Source of the DNA: Aspidiotus rigidus
Lineage: Eukaryota; Arthropoda; Insecta; Hemiptera; Diaspididae
Reading direction: 5' to 3'
Assembly (NCBI GenBank): GCA_035079385.1
Contig: JAVHKY010000055.1
Span: 1,860,001 to 1,924,000 of the forward strand
DNA: 64,000 nt
The translations under genes were made by a program, and so were the position numbers. This document shows, one piece after another, positions 1 to 8,775 of this stretch. Below the pieces are notes generated by a model. The model had not been told where the DNA came from and did not search any database. It was given only the letters and a program-made list of their open reading frames with translations. Every line of letters starts with the position of its first letter. Position 1 is the stretch's first letter.

Positions 1-63
1 GCTCCCGTTTGGGCCAGTGGTCCCATTTGCTCCCGTTGCGGTCCCACTTGGTCCCCTATCTCT

Positions 64-74
64 TATATATAAAG
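64..74 (+). promoter_or_regulatory. TATA-like box of the palindrome gene, left arm
   Basis: TATATATAAAG lies about 205 bases upstream of the likely ATG at 279 and reads towards it. The same element sits in the right arm at 1094-1104 (minus) and, slightly shortened, at 2742-2750. Its conservation in the duplicate supports a promoter role, which remains an inference. Confidence 0.4.
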
Positions 75-278
75 ACAAAGCGCTTTAGTTTGAAGTAGCC
101 TTGTTTAAGCAATCTTTGTCAACTCTTTCAAAAGTCCTTTGGGGATTAAGTGCTAGCGTTGAAAAATTGATCGTATTTGCCTAGTGTGTTTGAAAATTTC
201 ACTTATGAAGTTTCTTCTTGCTCGTATGCTTCAGTGATGAGGAGAAAAAAAAAAAAAAGTAAAAGTTTACGAGTGAAG

Positions 279-566
279 ATGGAACCTCGTAATATCATCG
301 ACGTTATTAAAAAAATTTCGTCTCACCCCGAGAAAGCTTCTAGATGGATCAACGATCGCTTCCCTAACGTTAGTAACGGGACATTAATGTGTGTAGCAAA
401 TAGACCTATAGTTTGCGCGAAAGATTTAGTGCCGAATGTAATTTACATTGTTTTGTGTAAACATTTTGAACAACTCTGTTTTCTGCTTGTGTTAAATGAT
501 GTCGCGATTAAAGTTCCGCGAGAACAGTTTTTTCTATCGTACTTCGTTTTTTTTTTTTTCGACGGT
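279..566 (+). pseudogene. 5' part of an unrecognised lineage-specific gene, cut by the palindrome centre (left arm)
   Basis: From the ATG at 279 an open frame begins MEPRNIIDVIKKISSHPEKA and stays sensible for about 95 codons, up to FFLSYFVFF, where the palindrome centre interrupts it. After that the frame reads the antisense of its own right-arm copy until a stop at 723-725, so the tail is meaningless. An upstream in-frame ATG at 237 would add a lysine run coded by a 14-A tract, which makes 279 the better start. I do not recognise the family. It is real enough to have a diverged relative at 6481-6860. There is no signal peptide; the C-terminal half is hydrophobic and carries three cysteines. 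Confidence 0.5.
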
Positions 567-602
567 CACGAATCCAATTCGGATGAATGTTTACAAGTTT
601 TT

Positions 603-889
603 ACCGTCGAAAAAAAAAAAACGAAGTACGATAGAAAAAACTGTTCTCGCGGAACTTTAATCGCGACATCATTTAACACAAGCAGAAAACAGAGTTGTTC
701 AAAATGTTTACACAAAACAATGTAAATTACATTCGGCACTAAATCTTTCGCGCAAACTATAGGTCTATTTGCTACACACATTAATGTCCCGTTACTAACG
801 TTAGGGAAGCGATCGTTGATCCATCTAGAAGCTTTCTCGGGGTGAGACGAAATTTTTTTAATAACGTCGATGATATTACGAGGTTCCAT
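603..889 (-). pseudogene. Second, mirror copy of the truncated palindrome gene (right arm)
   Basis: Read on the minus strand from an ATG at 889, this is identical at protein level to the left-arm copy up to the same hydrophobic FFLSYFVFFF segment near 620. It then runs through the spacer and stops at 566. The two copies face each other tail to tail, so transcription through both would give a long self-complementary RNA. Downstream (towards 1397) lies the divergent promoter shared with the FLYWCH fragment. Confidence 0.5.
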
Positions 890-1093
890 CTTCACTCGTA
901 AACTTTTACTTTTTTTTTTTTTTCTCCTCATCACTGAAGCATACGAGCAAGAAGAAACTTCATAAGTGAAATTTTCAAACACACTAGGCAAATACGATCA
1001 ATTTTTCAACGCTAGCACTTAATCCCCAAAGGACTTTTGAAAGAGTTGACAAAGATTGCTTAAACAAGGCTACTTCAAACTAAAGCGCTTTGT

Positions 1094-1104
1094 CTTTATA
1101 TATA
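1094..1104 (-). promoter_or_regulatory. TATA-like box of the palindrome gene, right arm
   Basis: This is the mirror image of the element at 64-74, reading leftwards about 205 bases upstream of the ATG at 889. With the rightward TATA at 1308-1315 it bounds the GGGACC minisatellite and forms a divergent promoter. Confidence 0.4.
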
Positions 1105-1107
1105 AGA

Positions 1108-1305
1108 GATAGGGGACCAAGTGGGACCGCAACGGGAGCAAATGGGACCACTGGCCCAAACGGGAGCACGGGACCACGAAGGGACCAAACGGGACCACAG
1201 CGGGAGCAACCGGGGCCTTGAAGGGACCACAAAGGGACCAAACGGGACCACAAAGGGACCACAAAGGGACCAAACGGGACCACAATAGGATCTAATGGGA
1301 CCAAA
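1108..1305. repeat. GGGACC minisatellite between divergent TATA boxes, copy 1
   Basis: Imperfect tandem units of about 10 bases alternate between GGGACCACAA and GGGACCAAAC, with some GGGAGCA variants. The long frames read through it on the minus strand (repeats of VPLWS, GPVWS and similar) are a by-product of the repeat and not proteins. The left part (to 1167) belongs to the palindrome, and its mirror image occupies bases 1-60. A related array lies at 2756-2946. Confidence 0.85.
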
Positions 1306-1307
1306 TC

Positions 1308-1315
1308 TATAAAAA
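1308..1315 (+). promoter_or_regulatory. TATA box for the FLYWCH gene fragment, copy 1
   Basis: TATAAAAA lies 89 bases upstream of the ATG at 1397. The duplicate at 2949-2956 has exactly the same 89-base spacing to its ATG at 3038, so the element and its distance are preserved. Promoter function is inferred. Confidence 0.5.
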
Positions 1316-1396
1316 TGATAACGACAAAGGCACTTGATCGGTAATATAAACTAAGGCAACAAAGATAGTTGAGCAATACTAGCGTTGAGTTGAGAA

Positions 1397-1567
1397 ATGC
1401 TTGAAAAACATAATGAAAATCAGATTATTTTCAAAGGATACGAGTTTGTATTCCATAAGCCTTTGGTCAGAGGTGGAAAGAGATGGAGATGTGCTGAACG
1501 AAGAACGTGTAAAGCAACTTGTCTCTCAACTAGACCAACCTTTTATTTATTCGCTTTGAATAAATAA
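1397..1567 (+). pseudogene. Truncated FLYWCH zinc-finger gene
   Basis: The ATG at 1397 opens a frame of 56 codons. Its first 40 residues are those of the longer gene at 3038 with one change (GYEFVFHK for GYKFVFHK). It carries the WRC and CKA cysteines of a FLYWCH-type zinc finger but then breaks off at about 1516 into unrelated sequence. The two zinc-binding histidines are therefore lost and the finger cannot be complete. It is a partial duplicate that kept its promoter. Confidence 0.7.
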
Positions 1568-1642
1568 TTGCATGTTTTAGAGAACCAGGGGTGGCCCTGA
1601 AAAGGGCCGTTTTAAAAATATCTAATGCTAGCGTATATTATA

Positions 1643-2227
1643 CTAATTACTCCGGAAAAAATAACATCTACGTCCCATTCTTATGTTCAATGCTCTCTCT
1701 AGAGCGTCTTTCATTGATGGAATTCCACCACATAAGTAGTCAAAGAGAAGTTTCATTTCTTTCCACTTTAGTAAGCGAGGAGCTATAATAATGTTGATTA
1801 CATCACGTGAATAATAAAGATCTTTCACGACAAAGAACGACTTGAAATATTTCTCATCGAGATTTATGCATAAATTACGTATGAGATTCCGAATTATTTC
1901 AGGATGATAACGGGTGTATTTATCTCGCTTTCCATAGAGTCGCATGTTCAAAGGACTATCCTGATTTTTCTCTTCGCTGTAAAATCGTACTATCCACCCA
2001 GATAATTGACAAAATGTAATAAAATGTCTTTCTTTTGGTACATATGTGCGAATTTTAAGGCATTGTGGAGCGTATTTTCTAAGAAACGAAGTACTACTTC
2101 TTTGTTTAAGTCGACGCGTCTCATCGCACATACACCCTATATGGACTGTACCAATATTACTGAATATTTTTTTGAGACATAATTTTTGTAAGCTCTTTGG
2201 TTGCCGTAAAATTGAACACGGAGACAT
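1643..2227 (-). CDS. Uncharacterised protein with a BC-box-like N-terminus, family copy 1
   Basis: A single open frame of 194 codons. Near the N-terminus (residues about 11-22) it reads SLQKLCLKKIF, which fits the elongin-BC-binding BC-box pattern L-xxx-C-xxx-I found in SOCS-box proteins. The usual C-terminal SOCS-box half (the LPLP region) is not visible and the motif is N-terminal, so a SOCS-box assignment is only a suggestion. A conserved second half follows (NLCINLDEKYFKSFFVVKD, then IIAPRLLKWKEMKLLFDYLC). Two related copies lie at 7603-8087 and 8453-8775, both broken; this is the only intact one. The start is supported by a conserved leader (GACTC, six bases, then ATG) shared with copy 3. 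I do not know the function; the family may be restricted to this insect group. Confidence 0.5.
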   Translation of the reverse strand: MSPCSILRQPKSLQKLCLKKIFSNIGTVHIGCMCDETRRLKQRSSTSFLRKYAPQCLKIRTYVPKERHFITFCQLSGWIVRFYSEEKNQDSPLNMRLYGKRDKYTRYHPEIIRNLIRNLCINLDEKYFKSFFVVKDLYYSRDVINIIIAPRLLKWKEMKLLFDYLCGGIPSMKDALERALNIRMGRRCYFFRSN

Positions 2228-2386
2228 TTTTACTGAGTCAAAGAAGAATGAAGAATGAACACGTATATGGCTAAGTTTCTGTTGTTGGATTGACGAAAAA
2301 ATCGAATCTCCTCCTACAATGATGCCTCTTTGTTTTAGAAAGAATTAGTGAGCCATTTTTCTAGTGTCGGAGAACACATTCGCGGC

Positions 2387-2390
<4 letters not shown>

Positions 2391-2443
<53 letters not shown>
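2391..2443. repeat. (AT)n microsatellite
   Basis: About 26 uninterrupted AT units, followed by a T-rich stretch. The region 2228-2614 around it shows no gene. Confidence 0.95.
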
Positions 2444-2444
<1 letters not shown>

Positions 2445-2755
2445 TTTTTTTTTCTTTCTGAGGAGCAGAAAAAAATTAGTTAATCATTCTTACCAGTTCT
2501 TCCCATCAAATCTTTAGTCCCTTATGAAAAATAAGCACCCCCTCTTTGCCTTTACGCAACTCTCATTTTTGAATGATGTTTAAGATTCATCCTCTAGAAT
2601 TGATTCCTCTCAGATGAAATTTTCAAACACACTAGGCAATTATGATCAATTTTTCAACGCTAGCACTTAATCCCCAAAGGACTTTTGAAAGAGTTGACAA
2701 AGATTGCTTAAACAAGGCTACTTCAAACTAAAGCGTTTTGTCTTTATATAAGAGA

Positions 2756-2946
2756 TAGGGGACCACGCGGAACCACAACGGGAGCAAACGGGGCCACGGG
2801 AGCACAAAGGGACCAAACGGGACCACGGGACCACAATGGGACCAAACGGGACCACGGGACCATAAAGGGACCAAACGGGACCACGGGACCACAAAGGGAC
2901 CAAACGGGACCAAACGGGACCACAATAGGATCTAATGGGACCAAAA
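2756..2946. repeat. GGGACC minisatellite, copy 2
   Basis: Same unit types as the array at 1108-1305, but in a different order and with more GGGACCACG units, so it has changed since the duplication. It lies between a leftward TATA-like site (2742-2750) and a rightward TATA (2949-2956). Confidence 0.85.
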
Positions 2947-2948
2947 TC

Positions 2949-2956
2949 TATAAAAA
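2949..2956 (+). promoter_or_regulatory. TATA box of the FLYWCH gene
   Basis: TATAAAAA lies 89 bases before the ATG at 3038, the same spacing as in the copy at 1308-1315. Confidence 0.5.
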
Positions 2957-3037
2957 TGATAACGACAAAGGCACTTGATCGGTAATATAAACTAAGGCAA
3001 CAAAGATAGTTGAGCAATACTAGCGTTGAGTTGAGAA

Positions 3038-3766
3038 ATGCTTGAAAAACATAATGAAAATCAGATTATTTTCAAAGGATACAAGTTTGTATTCCATAAG
3101 CCTTTGGTCAGAGGTGGAAAGAGATGGAGATGTGCCGAACGAAGAACGTGTAAAGCATACCTAAAATATGATGCTGATAACAAGGTTTTAGGAGAGTACC
3201 CCAAACATAATCATCAAGAAAATGTCAATAATAAGTGTGTACCTTTGTTAGAGAAAATGACACAAAAACTTGCTTCCGAGGATAGAGGATTTGATCCCGA
3301 GCCTATTTCAACTTTGTCTACTTCTACTCTTCCTGCTAGCACTCATGAGCAGTTATCAAATGACAAATTCAGCGAAAGCAATTATCAACATCATACAATG
3401 GAAAATACATGAAAATATTTCCAACCGATGGAAAGTAGTTCATCTTCCAAAGAAGAAGATTTTAATGATGGGTCTTTTGCTAAGACGTTATCACAGGAAC
3501 CCGACAAAGCGAGTTCATCAAATCATTTTCAGCCGTTGGAATATAGTTCATCTTCTGGAGAAGAAGATATTAATAATGGGACAATCGCTAGGATGGTATT
3601 ACATAAGCCCAACAAGAAGCCATTTTACAACTCAACCACTGATATTAATGACCTTATTGAAAGCTTGTATTTATTTCATAAAGCTCTAAAATCTGGAAAC
3701 ACCAAAACGCTTCCAAAAATACGCAAAATAGAGAAAAAACTCCGCAAAGCTCGTATAATTGTTTAA
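3038..3766 (+). pseudogene. FLYWCH-type zinc-finger protein gene with an in-frame TGA
   Basis: From the ATG at 3038 the frame encodes a FLYWCH zinc finger at about residues 12-60: an aromatic FKGYKFVFHK start, WRC, and ligands in the pattern Cys32-x5-Cys38-x18-His57-x-His59. FLYWCH fingers bind DNA and are common in insect chromatin proteins and in genes linked to Mutator-like transposons. The frame meets TGA at 3410-3412 but then continues in the same frame to 3766. The residues on the two sides of the stop belong to one repeat: KYFQPMESSSSSKEED just after the stop and NHFQPLEYSSSSGEED about 37 residues later. The tail ends in a charged, probably helical segment (LIESLYLFHKALKSG to KKLRKARIIV). 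So this is one gene of about 242 codons broken by a single stop, or a shorter 124-residue product followed by a relic. A functional readthrough is possible but unsupported. Confidence 0.65.
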
Positions 3767-3837
3767 CTTTCTAAAGAAGCGCTTGTATACCCATTTGAAT
3801 GAATGGTAAAAATCGCAGTGTACATTTATATAGTATT

Positions 3838-4290
3838 TTAACTCATTCTGAATAAATAAGTAGAAAAATACAAAGATGGAACGATCTTTTTGCTTGAAAC
3901 AACGAGCACCTCTCTTGCATTTGTCCGCCTCAAAGATATATGGGGCTCTATAGTCAGTCTCTCTCTGCAAACCACAACATGGGAACCCGTTTCTAGGTAA
4001 ACCCTCCAACATCTGAAACAACAAGCGTCTCTTGCGTATTTGTCAGCTTCGATCATATTATACAGAGAGAAGCCTCTTTTTCCTTCAAAAAGCAATGTAC
4101 ATGTACACACTTTATTTGACCAAAGGACATTCAATGATTTTTTTTCGTGGTGAGACAATACATGATTCAGTGTGAGTGGGTTTACCTACACACCTCTCGG
4201 AACAATTCTCGCTTTCCATTTCTCGGCAAATCGCGTTTAACCTCCTTTCGACAAAAGTCTTACAGAGGCTATTATATTTCCTCAACAAAA
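3838..4290 (-). other. Decayed cysteine-rich coding remnant with an internal duplication
   Basis: The minus strand has partly open frames that repeat a short element: IEADKYARDACCF near 4030 and FEADKCKRGARCF near 3910, in different frames, so at least one frameshift separates them. Further upstream (about 4110-4285) a third open stretch of some 53 codons contains six cysteines, including the segment AICREMESENCSERC. No family is recognised. The pieces could be exons or remains of one repeat-containing gene. At 3767-3837 nothing is visible. Confidence 0.25.
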
Positions 4291-4633
4291 TAATTTAAGC
4301 CTGCACCAATGACGCCTAGAGAATGGTTTCCATCCCAGTTACAAATATTATAACATCGCTAAATAAGGAAAACAAAAAGTGTATTTATTTCATTCAAAAA
4401 TTAAAGAAGGAAACTACAAGTAGCTAATATGAACAATTTAGCTAGATAAAAAAAGTTTTGTTCTACGCCAATACAAGGATAGAATGTATGGGAAATCAGT
4501 TTTTTTTTATTTTTGTTTTTTTTTAAATTGCGTTTCAATCACAATTTGCTCGCATATCCAAAATATTTGAAATTGATATTAAGGTTGTCTTTTACCGCTA
4601 CTTTATTCTCTTTGTGTTTTGAGTCTATTTGCA

Positions 4634-5032
4634 ATGAATCACGAGTTGGGTGAAGTAGAAGAAGCGACAAGTTTGCCAACAGCAAAGGTAGTACTTAAGT
4701 CAAGTGACAGAAAGAGTTCTACAAGTACAAACCTCAAACAAATCTTTGGAGGTAAGGGTGTATGCCAAGTGTGAAATAAAATGAGGGTATATAATTCAAT
4801 ATAATGTATTTTAATAAATATTAGAACAGAGTAGATCACTTATAAACAAAACAGATAGGTATTATAACTTAATTAGGTGGAAGCGAGACTGGAGAGGGAA
4901 CAGAAGGAGATGAATTTGCGGGAACTAGAAAATGTTGAGGATGTTTTTGCGACAGAAGAACAATTAGATCTTCGGATAAGGGGAGGCGATAATGAGCCCA
5001 AGCTAATGTTTCGACGCAAAGACCGGGAATGA
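4634..5032 (+). other. Candidate small two-exon gene
   Basis: An ATG at 4634 opens a frame that runs into a textbook donor (AG|GTAAGG) after base 4751. An acceptor (AATTAG) ends at 4876, giving a 125-base intron. Joined in phase, the product would be about 59 residues, starting MNHELGEVEEATSLPTAKVV, rich in Ser, Thr and Gly, and ending soon after the junction. A different frame of the second segment is open for longer (to the TGA at 5030-5032) and encodes a charged helix-like stretch (LEREQKEMNLRELENVEDVF), so the true splice partner may differ. I do not recognise a family. Confidence 0.25.
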
Positions 5033-6480
5033 TATAACGTTTATCCCCGTTTGAGGATAAAACGAGCTTCTTGCATCTTCAAAATTTATTATTCGAATTT
5101 TTAAAAATAATTTCGATCACTCCTCTTTTTTTTTTTATGGGGAATATTTTGAATAGACCATGAATTCGGTCTACAGTTTCTCTTCACCCGTCAAAATCTG
5201 GAATAAAAAAGATCACATCTTTTTTATCTTTCTGAACTTTGGTACTCAAGAGATTCGAATCGTTCTAGTCAGATTTGGAACTTAATTTTTCATTCCATGT
5301 TCTTCTTCTTCTTCTTCTTATTATTATTATTAATGTGAAATAGTCCGATTATTCTTTTATTTCTGATTTTTCAGAGTGTATTAGTGATTATTTCTCGCTA
5401 ACATGTCTAATTTAAAAGTTTGTTTTACGTTCACATCTATTGCTTCACCTAACAACCTCTATAGTTTGAAGATAAGTTTCGTGTGTACATACATAAGTAA
5501 AAACACTAATTGCGCGCGAGATGAAGTTTAGACCCTCACCCAAGAAAAAAATATTGACTTATTTTCATTCAGTGAAGAATATGTGATGTTATACCAATTA
5601 ATTAATTATACCATGCAATTTTTTCAGGGCGAACGCCTTTCAAATAGGTTTTAGAGGAACATTTATTTGGGACGATATCATCGAAACTAAAACAAACGAT
5701 TTCTAGTACAGCGTGAAGCAATATTGATAAGATACATTTCATGGTAAAAGTAGTAAATTTTGTAAGTTCTCTTTTGTCTATCTTCTGACCATTTTTTAAA
5801 TATATAATTCATTTATTTTATTTTAATTCATAATTCTTATTGTTTAGGCTTTAGCCCTTGCTTTGGCTATTGGTTTTAAATTTATATTATGTAGAATAAG
5901 TTTGTAAAATTTATCTTACCTACTTTGTTTTATTTTTTCTTTCCTAGACATTATTGACTTGTTTTTTTTCTCCTCCCAGAGTGTCTCGGAGAACGAGAAT
6001 ATATTTCAAATAATGTGCCTACAATAAACACACACCGACACTCACAGTCAATGATTAAAGAGAATTGTCAATAAAGTATTCATCGAAAGTACCTATCTCC
6101 TGTGTTCATATTATTATCGTGATAGTTTACGAGGAAGAGAACGGTGGATGAGCGTGAGTCGGTATTGTTAGTCAACCCGACCCTCTCTAACACTTACCAC
6201 CTCCCTGAATTTGTAAAATATGCTTCAAAATGTATAATAACGAGAATAATATAGATCGCGAACAGTCTTTCGACTCTGTTATGTGTGTGGTCAACTATCT
6301 CTAGGTTTTCTCATGAAATAATATCTTTCAGGTCGATAATTATAAATATAATTGAATTTGGTCGATTTTATAAGTTTTTTGAATCGGGTTGGAGAGGGAC
6401 AAGTGTAGGTTCATTCACAAGTTTGACCAACTTCAATTCAGAGTCGTACGTTGACTTACGTTGTGTTCAACTAATAACAC
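5033..6480. other. Gene-free AT-rich stretch
   Basis: I see no convincing coding frame, RNA gene or transposon here. There is a short TTC/TTA microsatellite near 5300-5335 and several T-runs. Confidence 0.5.
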
Positions 6481-6860
6481 TAAGGAGCGGGGTAATATCA
6501 TCAACGCTATTAAACAAATTCGTTCAAATCCGGAAAAAGCCTTCCAATTGATCAACAATCACTATTTGTATGAATGCTCGATGTTGAATAATGTGCTACC
6601 AATAGACTCGGGCTTAAGGCTCGTGTAAAAGATCTGGTGACTAATGTGATTTACAATGTCATAAGCAAATACTTTGCTGAAAATAATCCTTATATTCGAC
6701 GATAGTTTTAAATAATGTCGTGAAAAAAGTTAAGCGTGATGATTTTTTACAATCGTGTTTTGTAATGTTCAATAGTAACGAAATTGAGAATGTTATTAAA
6801 CCTAGATGGGATTGCAAAACAGAGCGTCCCGGTTTATGAAAAAAAGACTGTACAGAATGT
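6481..6860 (+). pseudogene. Diverged relic of the palindrome gene
   Basis: The DNA aligns with 279-566: for example, GTAATATCATCAACGCTATT here corresponds to GTAATATCATCGACGTTATT there. Translation gives NIINAIKQIRSNPEKAF against NIIDVIKKISSHPEKAS. The frame is lost near 6610-6660, and the later match (a frame reading DDFLQSCFVMFNSNEIE) lies in another frame, so the copy is frameshifted. It extends beyond the point where the palindrome cuts the other copies and so hints at the missing 3' end of the gene. Confidence 0.6.
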
Positions 6861-7602
6861 ACTTGTTCCATGGATGAAGTGACAGAGTATCCAAACGTCT
6901 GCAAATGTTTGACAGAGAGAAGAGTAATAACCTTCAATTTAGATTTGACTTTACATGAGTTGAGTAATATTAGGTACCTACTTTGATTGATCACTCACGT
7001 TTGTCTAGGGCATGTTCTACAATACGACTCAAGTTGATTAGCACCGAGTGGATCGCGATTGACCTTAACTTATAATTTCATTAGTCAAGCAAGTGGGTCC
7101 TCCAGAACAAAACACCCCATTATAATTTGTACTCTAAACGGCAGTGACGCGCTAGCGACCATACTTCCTCGCAGCTCTAAGCTTGACAGGGTTAGACATT
7201 CAGTTAGTTATTTGAAAAATTCCAGTGAAGTAACGTTTTTGCTAGAAAATTCCTTGGACTTGAATAAAAGATAATTGAAATTTTCAGTTCTGTCATACAA
7301 TCTTATCTAGCTTCATCTGCTCATCCTAAATTTGATACAAGCGTGAGAGTGTGTGTGTTTTGTCATCGGGTGCTACACTAGCTCCCTCTTCATCTAAGAG
7401 TGCACACTAACTCTACCCACACTGGAAGTAACTATAGGCCGGAAGCCAATAAGGAAGGGAACATCGTCGTACTCTATCCGCTTCTATATGAATCAAGAGT
7501 TCACGACCTACCGCTACACCAGAGTGATCGTACAAGGTGTGTCGACATGTTTGTAGTATGTAAAGTTGTGTGTTCTATGACTTTGCCCGTAATTATTTCA
7601 TC
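6861..7602. other. No supported feature
   Basis: Several short open frames occur, including one at 7059-7274, but none has recognisable motifs, splice signals or relatives in the window. Confidence 0.4.
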
Positions 7603-8087
7603 TCATTCGAATATACGCAGCACCACAACCAGATTCAATTCCTTGCTAGAATCACCCTTGCATAAGGAAAAGAAGAGATGTTTAATTTCTTTCGCGGTCA
7701 ATAAACGTGGCGCTATTACAAATTCAATGCTGTTGTCGTGAGGGAAGAAAAAGTCTCTTACAATCGCGAACGTTTTGAAATATGTGACATGGAGATTTAA
7801 ACAAGTATTGCGTATAAAATTCTGCATTATGCCCTTGAGAAAACAGCAATGATAGTCTCTATTTATCAGCATACGGTGTCTGAATATACAACTTTGGTTT
7901 TTCTGTTGAGTGAAAAAATCTACGTTGCTTGTGCATAATTTATAAAATTGAATATGATCTTTGCGTCGGGTAAATATGGCTAAGGTATGCATTGACCACA
8001 CCGCCCTATCTTGTATTGGGTAAGGTCGCATTTAAGACATCTTATAAGGAATATCTTAAGTACGCACAAAACACGCAGGCTGAACAT
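7603..8087 (-). pseudogene. BC-box-like family, copy 2 (frameshifted)
   Basis: From an ATG at 8087 the frame reads MFSLRVLCVLKIFLIRC, which keeps the BC-box spacing L-xxx-C-xxx-I seen in copy 1, and stops after about 35 codons. A second frame (142 codons from 8031) continues the family with FIRNTCLNLHVTYFKTFAIVRD and FVIAPRLLTAKEIKHLFFSLC, matching the conserved half of the gene at 1643-2227. At least one frameshift therefore separates N- and C-terminal parts. A two-exon arrangement is an alternative, but I see no good splice pair. Confidence 0.55.
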
Positions 8088-8452
8088 TTTGTTGCGATCG
8101 AAATAATACGATGATAATAATAATAATAATAGTAATATTTTCGGAGTTAGTTAGTTTCTCTACCTTTGAGCTTTGCACCCTGCACGTCTGATTGGTGGAT
8201 GAATCTTCCGTTTGATCATTGAAAATAGTAGATACATCTGCTATTTTTTCGCGATCGCTTCTATGATCGAAAGAATTATGTGGTCTTGAAAAGGACCGTT
8301 TTAATGATAATACTTGACTCGTATAATAAATAAAATTATATCTCCAACCACCAACGCTTCGATTGTAAGCCTAGAATTATCGCCCAATAATATTCATCGC
8401 GTTTGTCAGCGTTACCTTTAAGAGAAAAAAGAACTCTTGCTCTTCACGTGCG

Positions 8453-8775
8453 CTAAACGTCTTTTACAACGTAATATGTCTGGAAAAATTTCTCATCAAC
8501 GTTCATGCAGATATTCCGGAGGAAAGACTGGAAAGTGGGAATAGAGAAGCGAGTGATCCACTCCCTTACTGGGAATTCAAGTTGTTAAGTGAATATGGTT
8601 TTTTTTGTTTTCTTTCTTCCTGAAAAAAGTCGATGATACTACCAGATATTTTATAAAACTTGAGAATATCACGCATAAAAGGTACATATGTGAAGCATGC
8701 AATGTGCCTTGGATGAAGACATCTTACATTGAATATTTTCTCGCGATATAAATCTTCCAAGCTTCTAACGTACAT
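8453..8775 (-). pseudogene. BC-box-like family, copy 3 (broken)
   Basis: The ATG at 8775 starts MYVRSLEDLYREKIF, where Tyr replaces the BC-box cysteine, and continues through YVPFMRDILKFYKISGSIIDFF, parallel to copy 1, until a stop at 8566. In another frame, about 8515-8453, comes RNICMNVDEKFFQTYYVVKD, the counterpart of the LDEKYFKSFFVVKD block, then a stop. The rest is too decayed to follow. The sequence just before the ATG (GACTCGGCAAAATG) matches the leader of copy 1. Confidence 0.6.

Larger units (their letters stand above)
1..1167. repeat. Near-perfect 1.17-kb palindrome (inverted repeat)
   Basis: Bases 1-566 reappear as the reverse complement in about 603-1167, symmetrical about position 584, with only about 36 unpaired bases (567-602) in the middle. 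The only difference I found is 13 T against 12 A in the homopolymer next to the centre. The window starts inside the left arm, so the palindrome may be longer. Each arm carries a TATA-like site and the 5' part of the same gene, cut off at the symmetry centre. Such high arm identity means either a recent inverted duplication or a library or assembly fold-back artefact. Sequence alone cannot separate the two. Confidence 0.95.
2615..3157. repeat. Direct duplicate of 966-1516 (divergent promoter block)
   Basis: The segment repeats the right part of the palindrome arm, the leftward TATA, the GGGACC minisatellite (2756-2946), the rightward TATA and the start of the FLYWCH frame. The minisatellite differs in unit order and number. 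At the left the homology stops at about 2615, so the palindrome gene is missing here. At the right it continues into a fuller FLYWCH gene. Confidence 0.9.

Noticed and set aside
566..725. Continuation of the left-arm frame through the palindrome centre as a longer protein
   Set aside because: After about 566 it reads the antisense strand of its own mirror copy, so it is not a natural C-terminus.
1070..1376. Proline/tryptophan-rich frames (VPLWS and GPVWS repeats) at 1070-1376 and 2718-3017
   Set aside because: They are translations of the GGGACC minisatellite and exist in several frames at once.
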